Positions 16,811 through 23,117 of a stretch of DNA of 39,845 nt are shown here, in pieces. Numbering within the stretch: the first letter of the stretch is position 1; each line of letters opens with the position of its first letter. Location of the stretch: IMG/VR virus record IMGVR_UViG_3300004463_000277, positions 1 through 39,845 of that record; one strand, 5' to 3'. The notes under the pieces were generated by a model that did no database searches, was not told the DNA's origin, and worked only from the letters and a program-made list of their open reading frames with translations. A program made the translations under genes and the position numbers. Origin of the DNA: a virus.

Positions 16811-16848
16811 TTTGAGTATTGACTCCGTTACTCAAATGAGTAATACTC
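16811..16848 (+). promoter_or_regulatory. Promoter overlapped by TTTGAGTA operators
   Basis: TTTGAGTA (16811-16818) and TACTCAAA (16829-16836) form a perfect 8-bp inverted repeat with a 10-nt spacer; GAGTA-A-TACTC (16838-16848) is a second, contiguous palindrome using the same half site. TTGACT (16819-16824) and AATACT (16842-16847), 17 nt apart, form a plausible promoter within them. The next gene encodes a ribbon-helix-helix-like protein, so autoregulation is likely. Confidence 0.65.
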
Positions 16849-16860
16849 CATTTGTAAACC

Positions 16861-17073
16861 ATGACACACGATACACGGCCTCAAGGCGCAGCGCAACCGG
16901 GTACGTCGGTGACGGCCCGAATCCCGTTCGAGGTCCATCGCGAAATCCGCATCGAGAGCGCACACGCGGGCCTTGGAATCGGCGAGTTAATCACTGCGGC
17001 ATGGGAAGCCTACAAGGTCGCGAATCCTCAACCGTGGCGGCGCGGAGAGCGGCAAACTCGCCGCGCCAGCTAA
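16861..17073 (+). CDS. Ribbon-helix-helix-like small DNA-binding protein
   Basis: The 70-residue product has a short basic head and then GTSVTARIPFEVHREIRIES, a strand followed by helix A, and AHAGLGIGELITAAWEAYK, helix B, which fits the CopG/Arc RHH fold. ATG 16861 lies 13 nt after the putative -10 and has no SD, so translation would be nearly leaderless. It sits beneath an array of GAGTA/TACTC half sites that suits a dimer-of-dimers repressor. It is probably the early-switch regulator working with or against the leftward gene. Confidence 0.65.
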   Translation: MTHDTRPQGAAQPGTSVTARIPFEVHREIRIESAHAGLGIGELITAAWEAYKVANPQPWRRGERQTRRAS

Positions 17074-17114
17074 TCCCTATGGTCACCAGAGAATCCCATA
17101 GTGGAGACAGACAT

Positions 17115-17372
17115 ATGACTAATCAAGAGCCACCCCCCCAGGCGATTGAGACAAAACGCAAACCAATGGGACGTGTGCGGGTAAAACCCCGTCACCTGTC
17201 CACCGTCGTGCGGCAGTCCATCATCGACCAGTTCCAGGTTCGGCAATCCAGTGAGGATATCGCCGAAGAACTTGGAATCCCGGTCGGAACCGTGCGCGAC
17301 GTGCTGTTACTGCACCAGATGAGGCCGAACACCCCCGCGCGGCCGCAGCTTGCTTACCGGAGGATCGCATGA
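17115..17372 (+). CDS. Small HTH protein
   Basis: ATG 17115 is used because ggagacag precedes it; the longer frame upstream overlaps the RHH gene in another frame. The 85-residue product has a basic N-terminus (KRKPMGRVRVKPRHL) and a homeodomain-like HTH: VRQSIIDQFQVRQSSEDIAE, ELGIPVGTVRDVLLLH. It begins the early operon. It may be a cro/cII-like regulator, but no specific family is recognised. Confidence 0.65.
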   Translation: MTNQEPPPQAIETKRKPMGRVRVKPRHLSTVVRQSIIDQFQVRQSSEDIAEELGIPVGTVRDVLLLHQMRPNTPARPQLAYRRIA

Positions 17373-17455
17373 TTGCCTTGCTCTCTCTTCTCTTACTGTT
17401 TGGACTCGCCGGATTGGCGGGAGCCATCTATGAGCACGTCGGGGGTGTCTCTTGA
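17369..17455 (+). CDS. 28-residue single-span membrane peptide
   Basis: ATG 17369 overlaps the stop of the HTH gene and has ggagg eight bases upstream. The peptide MIALLSLLLLFGLAGLAGAI then YEHVGGVS is a single transmembrane helix. Its TGA overlaps the next start. Small membrane peptides in early operons can act on host envelope proteins or in exclusion; function here is unknown. Confidence 0.55.
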   Translation: MIALLSLLLLFGLAGLAGAIYEHVGGVS

Positions 17456-17655
17456 CGTTGAATATCCATTTGAACGTGGCTCCCGATAGGTTTTCCGTGG
17501 ATGTATACCACGCAGAAAAGTCGCATTGGGTTTCGATTAATGTTGCCGGTGGCGCTACCGCTTCGTTGTTTTGCCCCACGGCAGAGGCGGCTGAGGGTTT
17601 AGCGGCTGCACTCAGAGCGTGCTTGCCAGCGCCAGCGACGGCGGAGGCTGCGTGA
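17452..17655 (+). CDS. Small hypothetical protein
   Basis: A TTG start (17452) overlaps the upstream TGA and follows gggggtg. The 67-residue product looks like a compact beta-alpha protein: LNIHLNVAPDRFSVDVYHAE, WVSINVAGGATASLF, and an Ala-rich helix AEAAEGLAAALRACLPAP. It belongs to the chain of overlapping early ORFs. No family recognised. Confidence 0.5.
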   Translation: MTLNIHLNVAPDRFSVDVYHAEKSHWVSINVAGGATASLFCPTAEAAEGLAAALRACLPAPATAEAA

Positions 17656-17852
17656 TGGTGAGCCTGTATTTGAACTCCGCATCCGACTACTCCATCAACG
17701 ACGCCACTGGGAAGGTGGTCACAGTCGAGGAAGCGAAGCGCCTTTGGGAAGCCGGATTGGTGGACGACTTCAATATGGCGTTCCATCGCCTCGCGCATGG
17801 CGGTTTCGATGTTGATGCCCTGAAGGCGTACTACTCACAGGGGGGCCGCTGA
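17655..17852 (+). CDS. Small hypothetical protein
   Basis: ATG 17655 overlaps the previous TGA (TGATG). The 65-residue product reads MVSLYLNSASDYSINDATGK, then VEEAKRLWEAGLVDDFNMAF, a mixed fold without signal or membrane segment. Its TGA overlaps the next ATG. Unknown function. Confidence 0.55.
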   Translation: MVSLYLNSASDYSINDATGKVVTVEEAKRLWEAGLVDDFNMAFHRLAHGGFDVDALKAYYSQGGR

Positions 17853-18124
17853 TGCTCTCCCAGACTCCCCAAGAACTCGCTCCGGCGCTGTACGAGAGCG
17901 GCTACGAATGCCCCTGCGGCAAGCCCACTGATGCGCCGGGACTGTGCGCCGAGTGCGCCCTTGAGCAGGCTTACGATACTGCCCGCTGCCCGCAGTGCAA
18001 CGGCACGGACCTGGAGTATCGGGAAGCGCCGACGAGTTTTGAGCCTCACGGGGAGCGCTTCGATGAAGGCTTTTGCGAGTGCCACGGATGCGGGGCGCGG
18101 TTTGCGTTGGAGGTCGGCAAGTGA
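17852..18124 (+). CDS. Zinc-ribbon small protein
   Basis: The 90-residue protein contains four C-x2-C pairs: CPCGKPTDAPGLCAEC (about residues 23-38), CPQCNG (about 49-54) and CECHGCG near residue 77. The layout suits two zinc ribbons for DNA or protein binding. It overlaps both neighbours by one to four bases, so translation is coupled. Role unknown. Confidence 0.6.
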   Translation: MLSQTPQELAPALYESGYECPCGKPTDAPGLCAECALEQAYDTARCPQCNGTDLEYREAPTSFEPHGERFDEGFCECHGCGARFALEVGK

Positions 18125-18462
18125 GTGAAACGGTAAAACTCACCTTGAAGGTCTGCCGGGGTGGCGAGTGGTCCGAGCTTGGGCCAGTGATCTTGCCGGA
18201 GGCAATTGAGCGCGTGGAAGAGTACCGCAAAGAGGGGGCCTACGTGGAGGTCTACTCCGGCGAGGAGCGCATTGCCCGCCTGTCTCCCCGCTCGGAGCGG
18301 GGCTTGTTGCGGAAGGCTGAAGCGGGAAGCGCAGCGTGGGCCTTCATCATCCTCGCAGCGTTGCTGGTGGGGCTCATTGCTGGCATGACGGGGTATCTGT
18401 CAGCCACTTCGGCGCTGCTGAATGGGCCGCTGACATTTGGTGATTTTGGAGGTCCGCGATGA
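18121..18462 (+). CDS. Small protein with C-terminal membrane segment
   Basis: GTG 18121 overlaps the previous TGA. The 113-residue product has a soluble N-terminal part (ETVKLTLKVCRGGEWSELGP, RVEEYRKEGAYVEVYSGEER) and one transmembrane helix near residues 72-95 (AWAFIILAALLVGLIAGMTG). It may be anchored with the N-terminus in the cytoplasm. Not recognised. Confidence 0.55.
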   Translation: MSETVKLTLKVCRGGEWSELGPVILPEAIERVEEYRKEGAYVEVYSGEERIARLSPRSERGLLRKAEAGSAAWAFIILAALLVGLIAGMTGYLSATSALLNGPLTFGDFGGPR

Positions 18463-18881
18463 AACTGTCGGAAGCAATTCGGTTGGGTTGCGTACTTAGG
18501 CCGCAGGCGTGGGGCTGCTACCTATCTGAACGTGGCTCCTGTGCGCTCGGGGCAGCGTGTGAGGCTGTCGGGGTGATGGCGGTTGATGGCAATGAACCTG
18601 ATTACTCTCTCATAGCCCCTTTCCCTCTCATAGCCACTTTCCCAATTCTGGATGTGAAATTCCTCCACCCTGAGTCTCAGGAGCGGGAACCTATTCCGCT
18701 TTTGTCAATAATCGTCAGCCTTAATGACACTTTTATCTGGACCCGCGAACGCATCGCCGACTGGGTACAAACCATCGAAGCGCAGTTTAGCGGACAGGAC
18801 GGAGCGGTAGAAGCACCTACTGGGCTCGCGAAGCCTGCGACGGAAGCCGAGACAAGTACGCTCTCCGAGGTAAAGCTGTGA
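18459..18881 (+). CDS. Conserved phage protein (SEAIRLG...LND...WTRERIADW type)
   Basis: The 140-residue product matches a pattern frequent in phage and bacterial hypothetical proteins: MKLSEAIRLG, a GCYLSERGSCALGAACEAVG segment, and IIVSLNDTFIWTRERIADWV. The family tracks phage/mobile DNA; its biochemical role is not known. The last 25 residues (TGLAKPATEAETS) are a repeated cassette found again at the end of the gene at 28473, so this tail was probably acquired separately. Overlaps ATGA/GTGA with both neighbours. Confidence 0.6.
   Translation: MKLSEAIRLGCVLRPQAWGCYLSERGSCALGAACEAVGVMAVDGNEPDYSLIAPFPLIATFPILDVKFLHPESQEREPIPLLSIIVSLNDTFIWTRERIADWVQTIEAQFSGQDGAVEAPTGLAKPATEAETSTLSEVKL
18809..18862 (+). 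repeat. Dispersed cassette TGLAxP...AETS, copy 1
   Basis: This C-terminal coding block matches 28964-29005 (ggctcgc, gaagcc/gaacct, gccgagacaagta). Both copies are the last codons of otherwise unrelated genes. Confidence 0.7.
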
Positions 18882-19126
18882 CATCCAAGCAAGCCTTCGA
18901 GCGCCTGGGAGTAGAACCGGAACCCCGGCGCGTTTCCTGCCCCTTCTGGGTAACGGCGGTGATTCTCGGCACATGCGGCTTCATGTTGCTTGCGGCCTGC
19001 GGGCTCGCCATCTACGCGGGCGGCTGGCTTCGTGGTGGGCTTTCGAGCGCCCTGATGGTGGGGACGATTGGGCTGCTGGTGAAGATTGTCGCGGGAGGGT
19101 TGAACGATGCCGCAAACCGTCGATGA
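18878..19126 (+). CDS. Two-span membrane protein
   Basis: GTG 18878 overlaps the upstream stop. The 82-residue product has a cytoplasmic head and two hydrophobic segments, FWVTAVILGTCGFMLLAACG (about 23-42) and SSALMVGTIGLLVKIVAGG (about 56-74). A small early membrane protein of unknown role; holin function is unlikely at this early position. Confidence 0.55.
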   Translation: MTSKQAFERLGVEPEPRRVSCPFWVTAVILGTCGFMLLAACGLAIYAGGWLRGGLSSALMVGTIGLLVKIVAGGLNDAANRR

Positions 19127-19370
19127 AGCCGCTAGCAAGGTGTTCGGGCACTCCGCCGAGAATGTGGACCGTGCCCAGCGCTTTCTCCCGCTTGGCTGCG
19201 AAGTGGTGGACCACCCGAAGGTCGTTGAGTGCGCCCAGAGTTATGCGGACATGTTCATGTTCTGCGCTCCCGAGCGCCCGGATTGCAGGCGTGCCCATCT
19301 TGAGGGACTGATCCTCGCGGCGATTATGTCCGGGGTGCAGCTTGGAATCGAAATGGAGAAATCGGCCTGA
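19107..19370 (+). CDS. Small hypothetical protein
   Basis: ATG 19107 lies inside the previous gene (20-base overlap). The 87-residue product is helical with several Cys (ERPDCRRAHLEGLILAAIMS) and ends with GVQLGIEMEKSA. No clear family. Kept because it continues the overlapped early operon with TGATG to the next ORF. Confidence 0.5.
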   Translation: MPQTVDEAASKVFGHSAENVDRAQRFLPLGCEVVDHPKVVECAQSYADMFMFCAPERPDCRRAHLEGLILAAIMSGVQLGIEMEKSA

Positions 19371-19492
19371 TGTCACTTGCTGCCCGCTCGGAAGCCTTAC
19401 TGCTTCTCGCTGACGCCGGCCGCACGATGCAGCCGGAGCCGGAGCACGTTTTCGCGCTATTGGAGCTGGCCCGAGAGGACGAGGAATGTTGA
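19370..19492 (+). CDS. 40-residue ORF
   Basis: ATG 19370 overlaps the previous TGA and the stop overlaps the next gene (19486). The product MSLAARSEALLLLADAGRTM then a Glu-rich helix ending LLELAREDEEC has no recognised relative. It is supported by coupling on both sides and by filling a gap between two sound genes. Confidence 0.45.
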   Translation: MSLAARSEALLLLADAGRTMQPEPEHVFALLELAREDEEC

Positions 19493-19857
19493 AGCGCTCC
19501 CCAATCGCCCGGCGCACGCCCGTCAAGGCTCGCAGGTCGAAGCCGCGGCGCGGCAGGGTGCGGGACTTCGCTTACTTAGCCTTCATCGGCTACCAGCCCT
19601 GTTTCCTATGCGTGATGCTCGGGCTGAAGCAGACCTCGCCGACTGAGGTTGCGCACGTGGGCACGCGGGGACTTAGCCAGAAATCGAGCGACCGGGAAAC
19701 GCTTCCCATGTGCGGGGACACGCATCACCAGCACGGCCCGGAGTCTCAGCATGTTCTGGGGAAGAGCTTCTGGGCTCATCACGGCGTCGAGCGGGATGGA
19801 CTGCTGGCGCACTATCAGGCGAAGTTCGCCAAGTTTGGATTCCAGGAGGCGGTCTGA
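19486..19857 (+). CDS. HNH-type nuclease/recombination protein (DUF968-like)
   Basis: The 123-residue protein has a basic N-terminus (KRSPIARRTPVKARRSKPRR), then DFAYLAFIGYQPCFLCVM (C-x2-C), EVAHVGTRGLSQKSSDRETL and CGDTHHQHGPESQH, with LGKSFWAHHG. This matches phage DUF968/NinG-like HNH proteins, which cut branched or nicked DNA in recombination. The AHVG and THH motifs supply the likely metal site. It lies directly before ssb, ninB-like and erf, so it is part of a recombination block. Confidence 0.7.
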   Translation: MLKRSPIARRTPVKARRSKPRRGRVRDFAYLAFIGYQPCFLCVMLGLKQTSPTEVAHVGTRGLSQKSSDRETLPMCGDTHHQHGPESQHVLGKSFWAHHGVERDGLLAHYQAKFAKFGFQEAV

Positions 19858-20240
19858 TGTCACGGTCGGTTAACAGAATCCTGCTACTTGGGCGGCTCGG
19901 GAAAGACGCGGAGTGCAAGTTTCTCCAGTCCGGTACGGCTGTCATTTCCTTTTCAATGGCGACCAGCCATCGGTACAAGGATGGCTCCGAATGGAAGGAG
20001 CAGACTTCGTGGCACAACATCATCAAGTATGGCGGGGAGAAGGTGGCCGAGCATCTGACGAAGGGCCGGGAAGTGTTCGTTGAGGGCCGACTCCAGACGC
20101 GCAGCTATGAGTCTCAGGGGCACAAGAAGTATGTAACGGAAGTCATCGCCGAGGACCTGATTCTGCTGGGCGGTTCGGACAAAGCACAAGCCGCAACCAG
20201 AGCAGCGAATCAGGCTGACGAATGGGAGCCTCCGTACTAA
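19857..20240 (+). CDS. ssb: Single-stranded DNA-binding protein
   Basis: ATG 19857 overlaps the upstream TGA (TGATG). SRSVNRILLLGRLGKDAECK, AVISFSMATSHRYKDGSEWK, TSWHNIIKYGGEKVAEHLTK and GREVFVEGRLQTRSY are the OB-fold landmarks of bacterial SSB. The 127-residue protein is shorter than E. coli SSB and has a short linker ending DEWEPPY, an acidic tip comparable to DDDIPF. It protects ssDNA during phage replication and serves ERF-mediated annealing. Confidence 0.93.
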   Translation: MSRSVNRILLLGRLGKDAECKFLQSGTAVISFSMATSHRYKDGSEWKEQTSWHNIIKYGGEKVAEHLTKGREVFVEGRLQTRSYESQGHKKYVTEVIAEDLILLGGSDKAQAATRAANQADEWEPPY

Positions 20241-20638
20241 TGGCGACCGCACAAACTTTCCGAGGGAAGGTTAACGGTGGAACGCTGCCAGGACTTTCGG
20301 CGGCTCTGGCTGCATTCGAGGGGCGTGAAGTAGAAGCGCGTCTGGGGCCTCCACGGAAAGCGCGCAGCCTATCGCAGAACGACTGGTATTGGGCGGCGAT
20401 TGTCCCAGAATTCGCGGATGAGTGGGGTTATGAAGTTGACGATAAGAGCGAGATCGAAAAGGCCCACGAGAGCCTGAAATTCCAATTCCTGCGAGTCACG
20501 GACGAGAACGGTCGCGAGCGGGTACGAAGCACGACAGAGCTGTCAACGAAGGAGTTTTCGGAGTATTGCGAGCGGTGCCGGAGATACGCAGCGATTGAGT
20601 ACGGTCGAAACATCCCTGATCCGGGACGGATGGAGTGA
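20240..20638 (+). CDS. NinB-like recombination protein
   Basis: ATG 20240 overlaps the ssb TAA. Residues RKARSLSQNDWYWAAIVPEF, HESLKFQFL, STTELSTKEFSEYCERCRRY and IPDPG reproduce the NinB/YbcN family pattern (R-S-x-x-QN...STxxLsxxEFsxYxexixxxa...ip.P). NinB (Orf of lambda) is a recombination mediator that binds SSB and ssDNA. The direct neighbourhood of ssb and erf fits. At 132 residues it is close to the usual size. Confidence 0.75.
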   Translation: MATAQTFRGKVNGGTLPGLSAALAAFEGREVEARLGPPRKARSLSQNDWYWAAIVPEFADEWGYEVDDKSEIEKAHESLKFQFLRVTDENGRERVRSTTELSTKEFSEYCERCRRYAAIEYGRNIPDPGRME

Positions 20639-20640
20639 GT

Positions 20641-20733
20641 ATGACGGAACACGGCAACGCGCGTCTGGAGATCGGAGGTTCGCGGCTTGTGCGGGTGGCA
20701 GATGGGGAGATGTATGAATTACGAACGCAGTGA
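20641..20733 (+). CDS. 30-residue ORF
   Basis: ATG 20641 follows the NinB-like stop by two bases with ggatggagtgagt upstream acting as SD. The peptide MTEHGNARLEIGGSRLVRVA then DGEMYELRTQ overlaps the erf start. It may only couple translation between the two recombination genes. Confidence 0.4.
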   Translation: MTEHGNARLEIGGSRLVRVADGEMYELRTQ

Positions 20734-21616
20734 GCACATTGGAGAGCTTGTTAAGGCGCTTGTTTCCGCGCAATCGCTCATGGGGGCGGCTGCCAAGGAT
20801 GCCAAGAACCCGCATTTCGGGTCAAAGTATGCCGACCTCGCAGCCTGTTTCGATGCCTGCAAGAAGGTGCTGACCAATAACGGGTTGGCGATTCTACAGC
20901 CGGCCACGGCAGACGGGGCAAAGGTGACCGTCACCACCATCCTGGCGCATATTTCTGGGCAGTGGATTTCGAGCGATCTTACATTGACTTCGGATAAGGG
21001 AACTCCGCAGGCGCTCGGCAGTTGTCTGACATATGCCCGTAGATATGGGCTCTCGGCGCTGATTGGGCTGGCTGCTGACGATGACGACGGCAATGAGGCC
21101 AGCGGGCGCGGGGAATCGCAGGACTCGCCCGCCAGGGGCAAGAAAGCGGCCCAGGAAGTTGCTGATCGCAAGGTTCAGGAGATGAAGTCTCCGCCAGCCA
21201 AGAACCCGAAGATGCTGGAGGCTTTCGCGCAGATGAAGCAGCAGCTTGGCGATGCGCTCTACGCGATGGTGCTCGGCGAATACTCCTACAAGTCGGCGGA
21301 TGAGATTCCCGACCGGGAGAGCGGTGATTCGGTCTACAAGCGCATGGGCGTGGTGAACAAGATTGCTCAAGCGGCGGCGCACGGCGAGCTCCTGAACCCC
21401 GGCATCACGCCGGAAATCTTCTCCCGCCTGCCCGATTCGAGCGTGGTGGAAGTGCTGAAGCAGTACAAGGCCAAGCTGGCGAACCTGATCGGCTCGGATG
21501 TCGCCAGTGACGAGTATGAAGTGCTGCGCGGGAAGTCGGCGGATATGTGGACGTTCGTCAACGTTCTGGAAGCCACGGTGAAGAAGCACGCGAAATCGCA
21601 GGGGATAGCTTCGTAG
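20714..21616 (+). CDS. erf: ERF-family single-strand annealing recombinase
   Basis: ATG 20714 (ggggag nine bases upstream) gives 300 residues. The N-terminal ERF domain is clear: KNPHFGSKYADLAACFDACK, KVLTNNGLAILQP, HISGQWISSDLTL and TPQALGSCLTYARRYGLSAL followed by IGLAADDDDGNEA. ERF proteins anneal complementary ssDNA and can circularise incoming phage DNA, as in P22. The C-terminal half is helical and less conserved. The gene ends directly at an intrinsic terminator, closing the recombination block. Confidence 0.93.
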   Translation: MNYERSEHIGELVKALVSAQSLMGAAAKDAKNPHFGSKYADLAACFDACKKVLTNNGLAILQPATADGAKVTVTTILAHISGQWISSDLTLTSDKGTPQALGSCLTYARRYGLSALIGLAADDDDGNEASGRGESQDSPARGKKAAQEVADRKVQEMKSPPAKNPKMLEAFAQMKQQLGDALYAMVLGEYSYKSADEIPDRESGDSVYKRMGVVNKIAQAAAHGELLNPGITPEIFSRLPDSSVVEVLKQYKAKLANLIGSDVASDEYEVLRGKSADMWTFVNVLEATVKKHAKSQGIAS

Positions 21617-21637
21617 GGGGCTTCGGCCCCCGCTTTT
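21616..21637 (+). terminator. Intrinsic terminator after erf
   Basis: GGGGGC-TTCG-GCCCCC (21616-21631), a UUCG tetraloop hairpin, is followed by GCTTTT. The first G is the last base of the erf TAG. It is the best terminator in the window and may cut the early operon in two. Confidence 0.85.
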
Positions 21638-21642
21638 CGAGG

Positions 21643-21797
21643 GTGCTGTTCGCATCTTTGGAGTTAGGCTCCCCAAAGGGGAAGGCCCTCCGGGCGTGCA
21701 GCACTCTCCGAAAGCGCAATTTAAAGGTTCTCGCTCGGAGACGTGGCGCGTAAGCGCCTGGCGGCTTTGCCCGCTCCCGTTTACGTCTCCGGGCGGG
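21643..21797 (+). ncRNA. Structured non-coding RNA candidate between erf and the next ORF
   Basis: This 170-nt gap has two folded modules. Module 1: GTGCTG (21643-21648) pairs CAGCAC (21699-21704) and encloses GGAG/CTCC, CC-AAA-GG and GCCC/GGGC hairpins. Module 2: CGGAGACG (21736-21743) pairs CGTCTCCG (21784-21791) and encloses GGCGC-GTAA-GCGCC and GGC-TTT-GCC. A rival stem pairs CCCG+CCCG (21770-21779) with CGGGCGGG (21790-21797) just upstream of ATG 21809, so two states exclude each other. It may be a cis-regulatory leader or antiterminator, or a small RNA. It is not a tRNA: no T-loop. Confidence 0.5.
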
Positions 21798-21808
21798 AAG
21801 TGTGATTT

Positions 21809-22021
21809 ATGAGCATCGGTGAACTGATGTGTCGGGTGTTTCATCGCAAGGTGATGTATGCGGGAAGCGCTGTTTACCGATGTAGGGAGTGTTTGAGGGA
21901 ATACAAGGTGCCTTGGGCTGCTACCTGTCGCGCAGACCGTCGAGAGAGTAGCGAGCCCGGTAATCACAGCGACCAGCCCGTGCTGGCTACAGCCGCTTGC
22001 CGGAGAGTGGAGAACATATGA
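21809..22021 (+). CDS. Small Cys-containing protein ending in a repeat cassette
   Basis: ATG 21809 gives 70 residues: MSIGELMCRVFHRKVMY, then YRCRECLREYKVPW (C-x2-C). The last 15 codons include the 11-bp element CCGCTTGCCGG shared with three other loci, so the C-terminal end is cassette-derived. SD is weak, and upstream RNA structure may control it. Unknown function. Confidence 0.5.
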   Translation: MSIGELMCRVFHRKVMYAGSAVYRCRECLREYKVPWAATCRADRRESSEPGNHSDQPVLATAACRRVENI

Positions 22022-22242
22022 TTCATCCTTTGTTGGGAAAGTGGATTCAAGTTGGCGGTAGAACCCTGAAGGTTGGATTCTTGCGGGCTGACTGCGATGC
22101 GGGAGTTTCTGACCCGCACTATGACCAAAAGAGTAACACCGATGGCAAGGCGCTCTTGATTCGCCTTTCCGACCAGAGCCTCATCCGAGAGCTACGAAAA
22201 GGTGAGGATTACGACGCAGCCATTCTATCTGCAAAGGTCTGA
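22018..22242 (+). CDS. Small hypothetical protein
   Basis: ATG 22018 overlaps the previous TGA (ATATGA) with ggagagtggag as SD. The 74-residue product is a compact beta-rich fold: IHPLLGKWIQVGGRTLKVGF, ADCDAGVSDPHYDQKSN, and a helix SLIRELRKGEDYDAAIL. No family recognised. Confidence 0.5.
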   Translation: MIHPLLGKWIQVGGRTLKVGFLRADCDAGVSDPHYDQKSNTDGKALLIRLSDQSLIRELRKGEDYDAAILSAKV

Positions 22243-22243
22243 A

Positions 22244-22627
22244 ATGAACTGGACCGAGAAGGACATCAACTCGCGCGGCTCCTCCAGACCAGGAAAGGTG
22301 CGCAATATCGCGCCAGCGCACGAGCGGGTGTTTCAAGGCCGCGTGTATCACTCCAAAGCTGAATGTGTGTACGCCCAGGAGCTTGAGCTACAGCGGATGG
22401 CGAAAGCAATCATCGGGTGGGATTCGCAGATTCGGTTCCCCATCATCGTGAACGAGCAGAAGATTTGCACGGTGGTGGTGGATTTCCAGGTCTATCACCT
22501 GGACGGCTCGCGCGAGTGCATCGAGGTTAAGGGCTGGGAATCGGAAGTGTACCGAATCAAGGCGAAGCTGTTCCGCGCGACTTATCCAAAAGTGAAATAC
22601 ACGGTGGTCAAGGTGGGCAAGCAATGA
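22244..22627 (+). CDS. DUF1064-type nuclease
   Basis: ATG 22244 gives 127 residues. The order VYHSKAECVYAQELELQRMA, FPIIVNEQKICTVVVDFQVY and CIEVKGWESEVYRIKAKLF, then YPKVKYTVVKVG fits DUF1064, a PD-(D/E)xK-like phage nuclease family: E27-like helix, D in VVDF and E-x-K in EVKG. Such proteins probably act as Holliday-junction or structure-specific nucleases in place of RusA. It overlaps the following gene by four bases. Confidence 0.8.
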   Translation: MNWTEKDINSRGSSRPGKVRNIAPAHERVFQGRVYHSKAECVYAQELELQRMAKAIIGWDSQIRFPIIVNEQKICTVVVDFQVYHLDGSRECIEVKGWESEVYRIKAKLFRATYPKVKYTVVKVGKQ

Positions 22628-22974
22628 ACCAGATGCCTTTATTCGAGGCTCCGCGGCAGTTCACGGATGCCCGGTTGGACGCCAAGGAGCAGGTGCGCCT
22701 GAATCGTCAATGCGTGGCGATTCTGCGGTACATGGTAAGCCGTGAACGGGTGTCCAATTCCGAACTGAACGAAGTTGCCTTCCGTTATAGCGCCCGGATT
22801 TACGACCTGAAGAAAGCGGGCATCGGCATTGAAATTGTGGAGCGCAACCGCGAAACGGGGGTCAACTGGTACGCCTTCTACTCGCCGGATGACCGGGCCC
22901 GAGCGCTCGCCGCGCTCTCGGAATCCGTGAACGACGGCGCGGCAGGACCGGCCAACAAAGAGGGCTCCCGGTGA
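22624..22974 (+). CDS. Winged-helix protein with cassette C-terminus
   Basis: The 116-residue product has a wHTH: LNRQCVAILRYMVSRERVSN, SELNEVAFRYSARIYDLKKA, then wing IGIEIVERNRETGVNWYAFY. This pattern is common in phage early operons ('RYSARIYDLRKAG'). Residues from about 95 on (ALSESVNDGAAGPANKE) are the first copy of a dispersed cassette. It may be a DNA-binding accessory factor for replication. Confidence 0.65.
   Translation: MNQMPLFEAPRQFTDARLDAKEQVRLNRQCVAILRYMVSRERVSNSELNEVAFRYSARIYDLKKAGIGIEIVERNRETGVNWYAFYSPDDRARALAALSESVNDGAAGPANKEGSR
22909..22962 (+). repeat. ALSES...GPxNKE cassette, copy 1
   Basis: gcgctcgccgcgctctcgg to ggccaacaaagagg. Further copies lie at 30964-31020, 31401-31454, 31897-31951 and 32834-32890. 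Copies 1 and 3 share gccgcgct(c/a)tcggaatc and aacaaagag, similarity that extends to silent positions. Confidence 0.75.
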
Positions 22975-23117
22975 ACCCGGACGATGTGACCACCTGGACG
23001 CAGGCGCTCCGCTATCTCTACGAAGAGCGGGTGGGAATCAACAGCCACATTCCACAGGATCAGGCGGAAGAACAAGCGCGAGTGGAAGTCTGGACGAATC
23101 GAGGGGAACTGTTCTAA
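22971..23117 (+). CDS. 48-residue ORF
   Basis: GTG 22971 overlaps the previous stop. The product is acidic and helical: MNPDDVTTWTQALRYLYEER, then a Glu/Gln-rich end with VEVWTNRGELF. It ends just before the replication gene. No family recognised; supported by coupling and coverage of the gap. Confidence 0.5.
   Translation: MNPDDVTTWTQALRYLYEERVGINSHIPQDQAEEQARVEVWTNRGELF

Noticed and set aside
21736-21791. Possible tRNA with 8-bp outer stem
   Set aside because: No T-loop TTCRA, no anticodon arm of correct size, no CCA; treated as structured RNA instead.
20894-21967. 357-codon minus-strand frame opposite erf
   Set aside because: Covers the complement of the well-supported erf gene and the folded RNA; no domain pattern.
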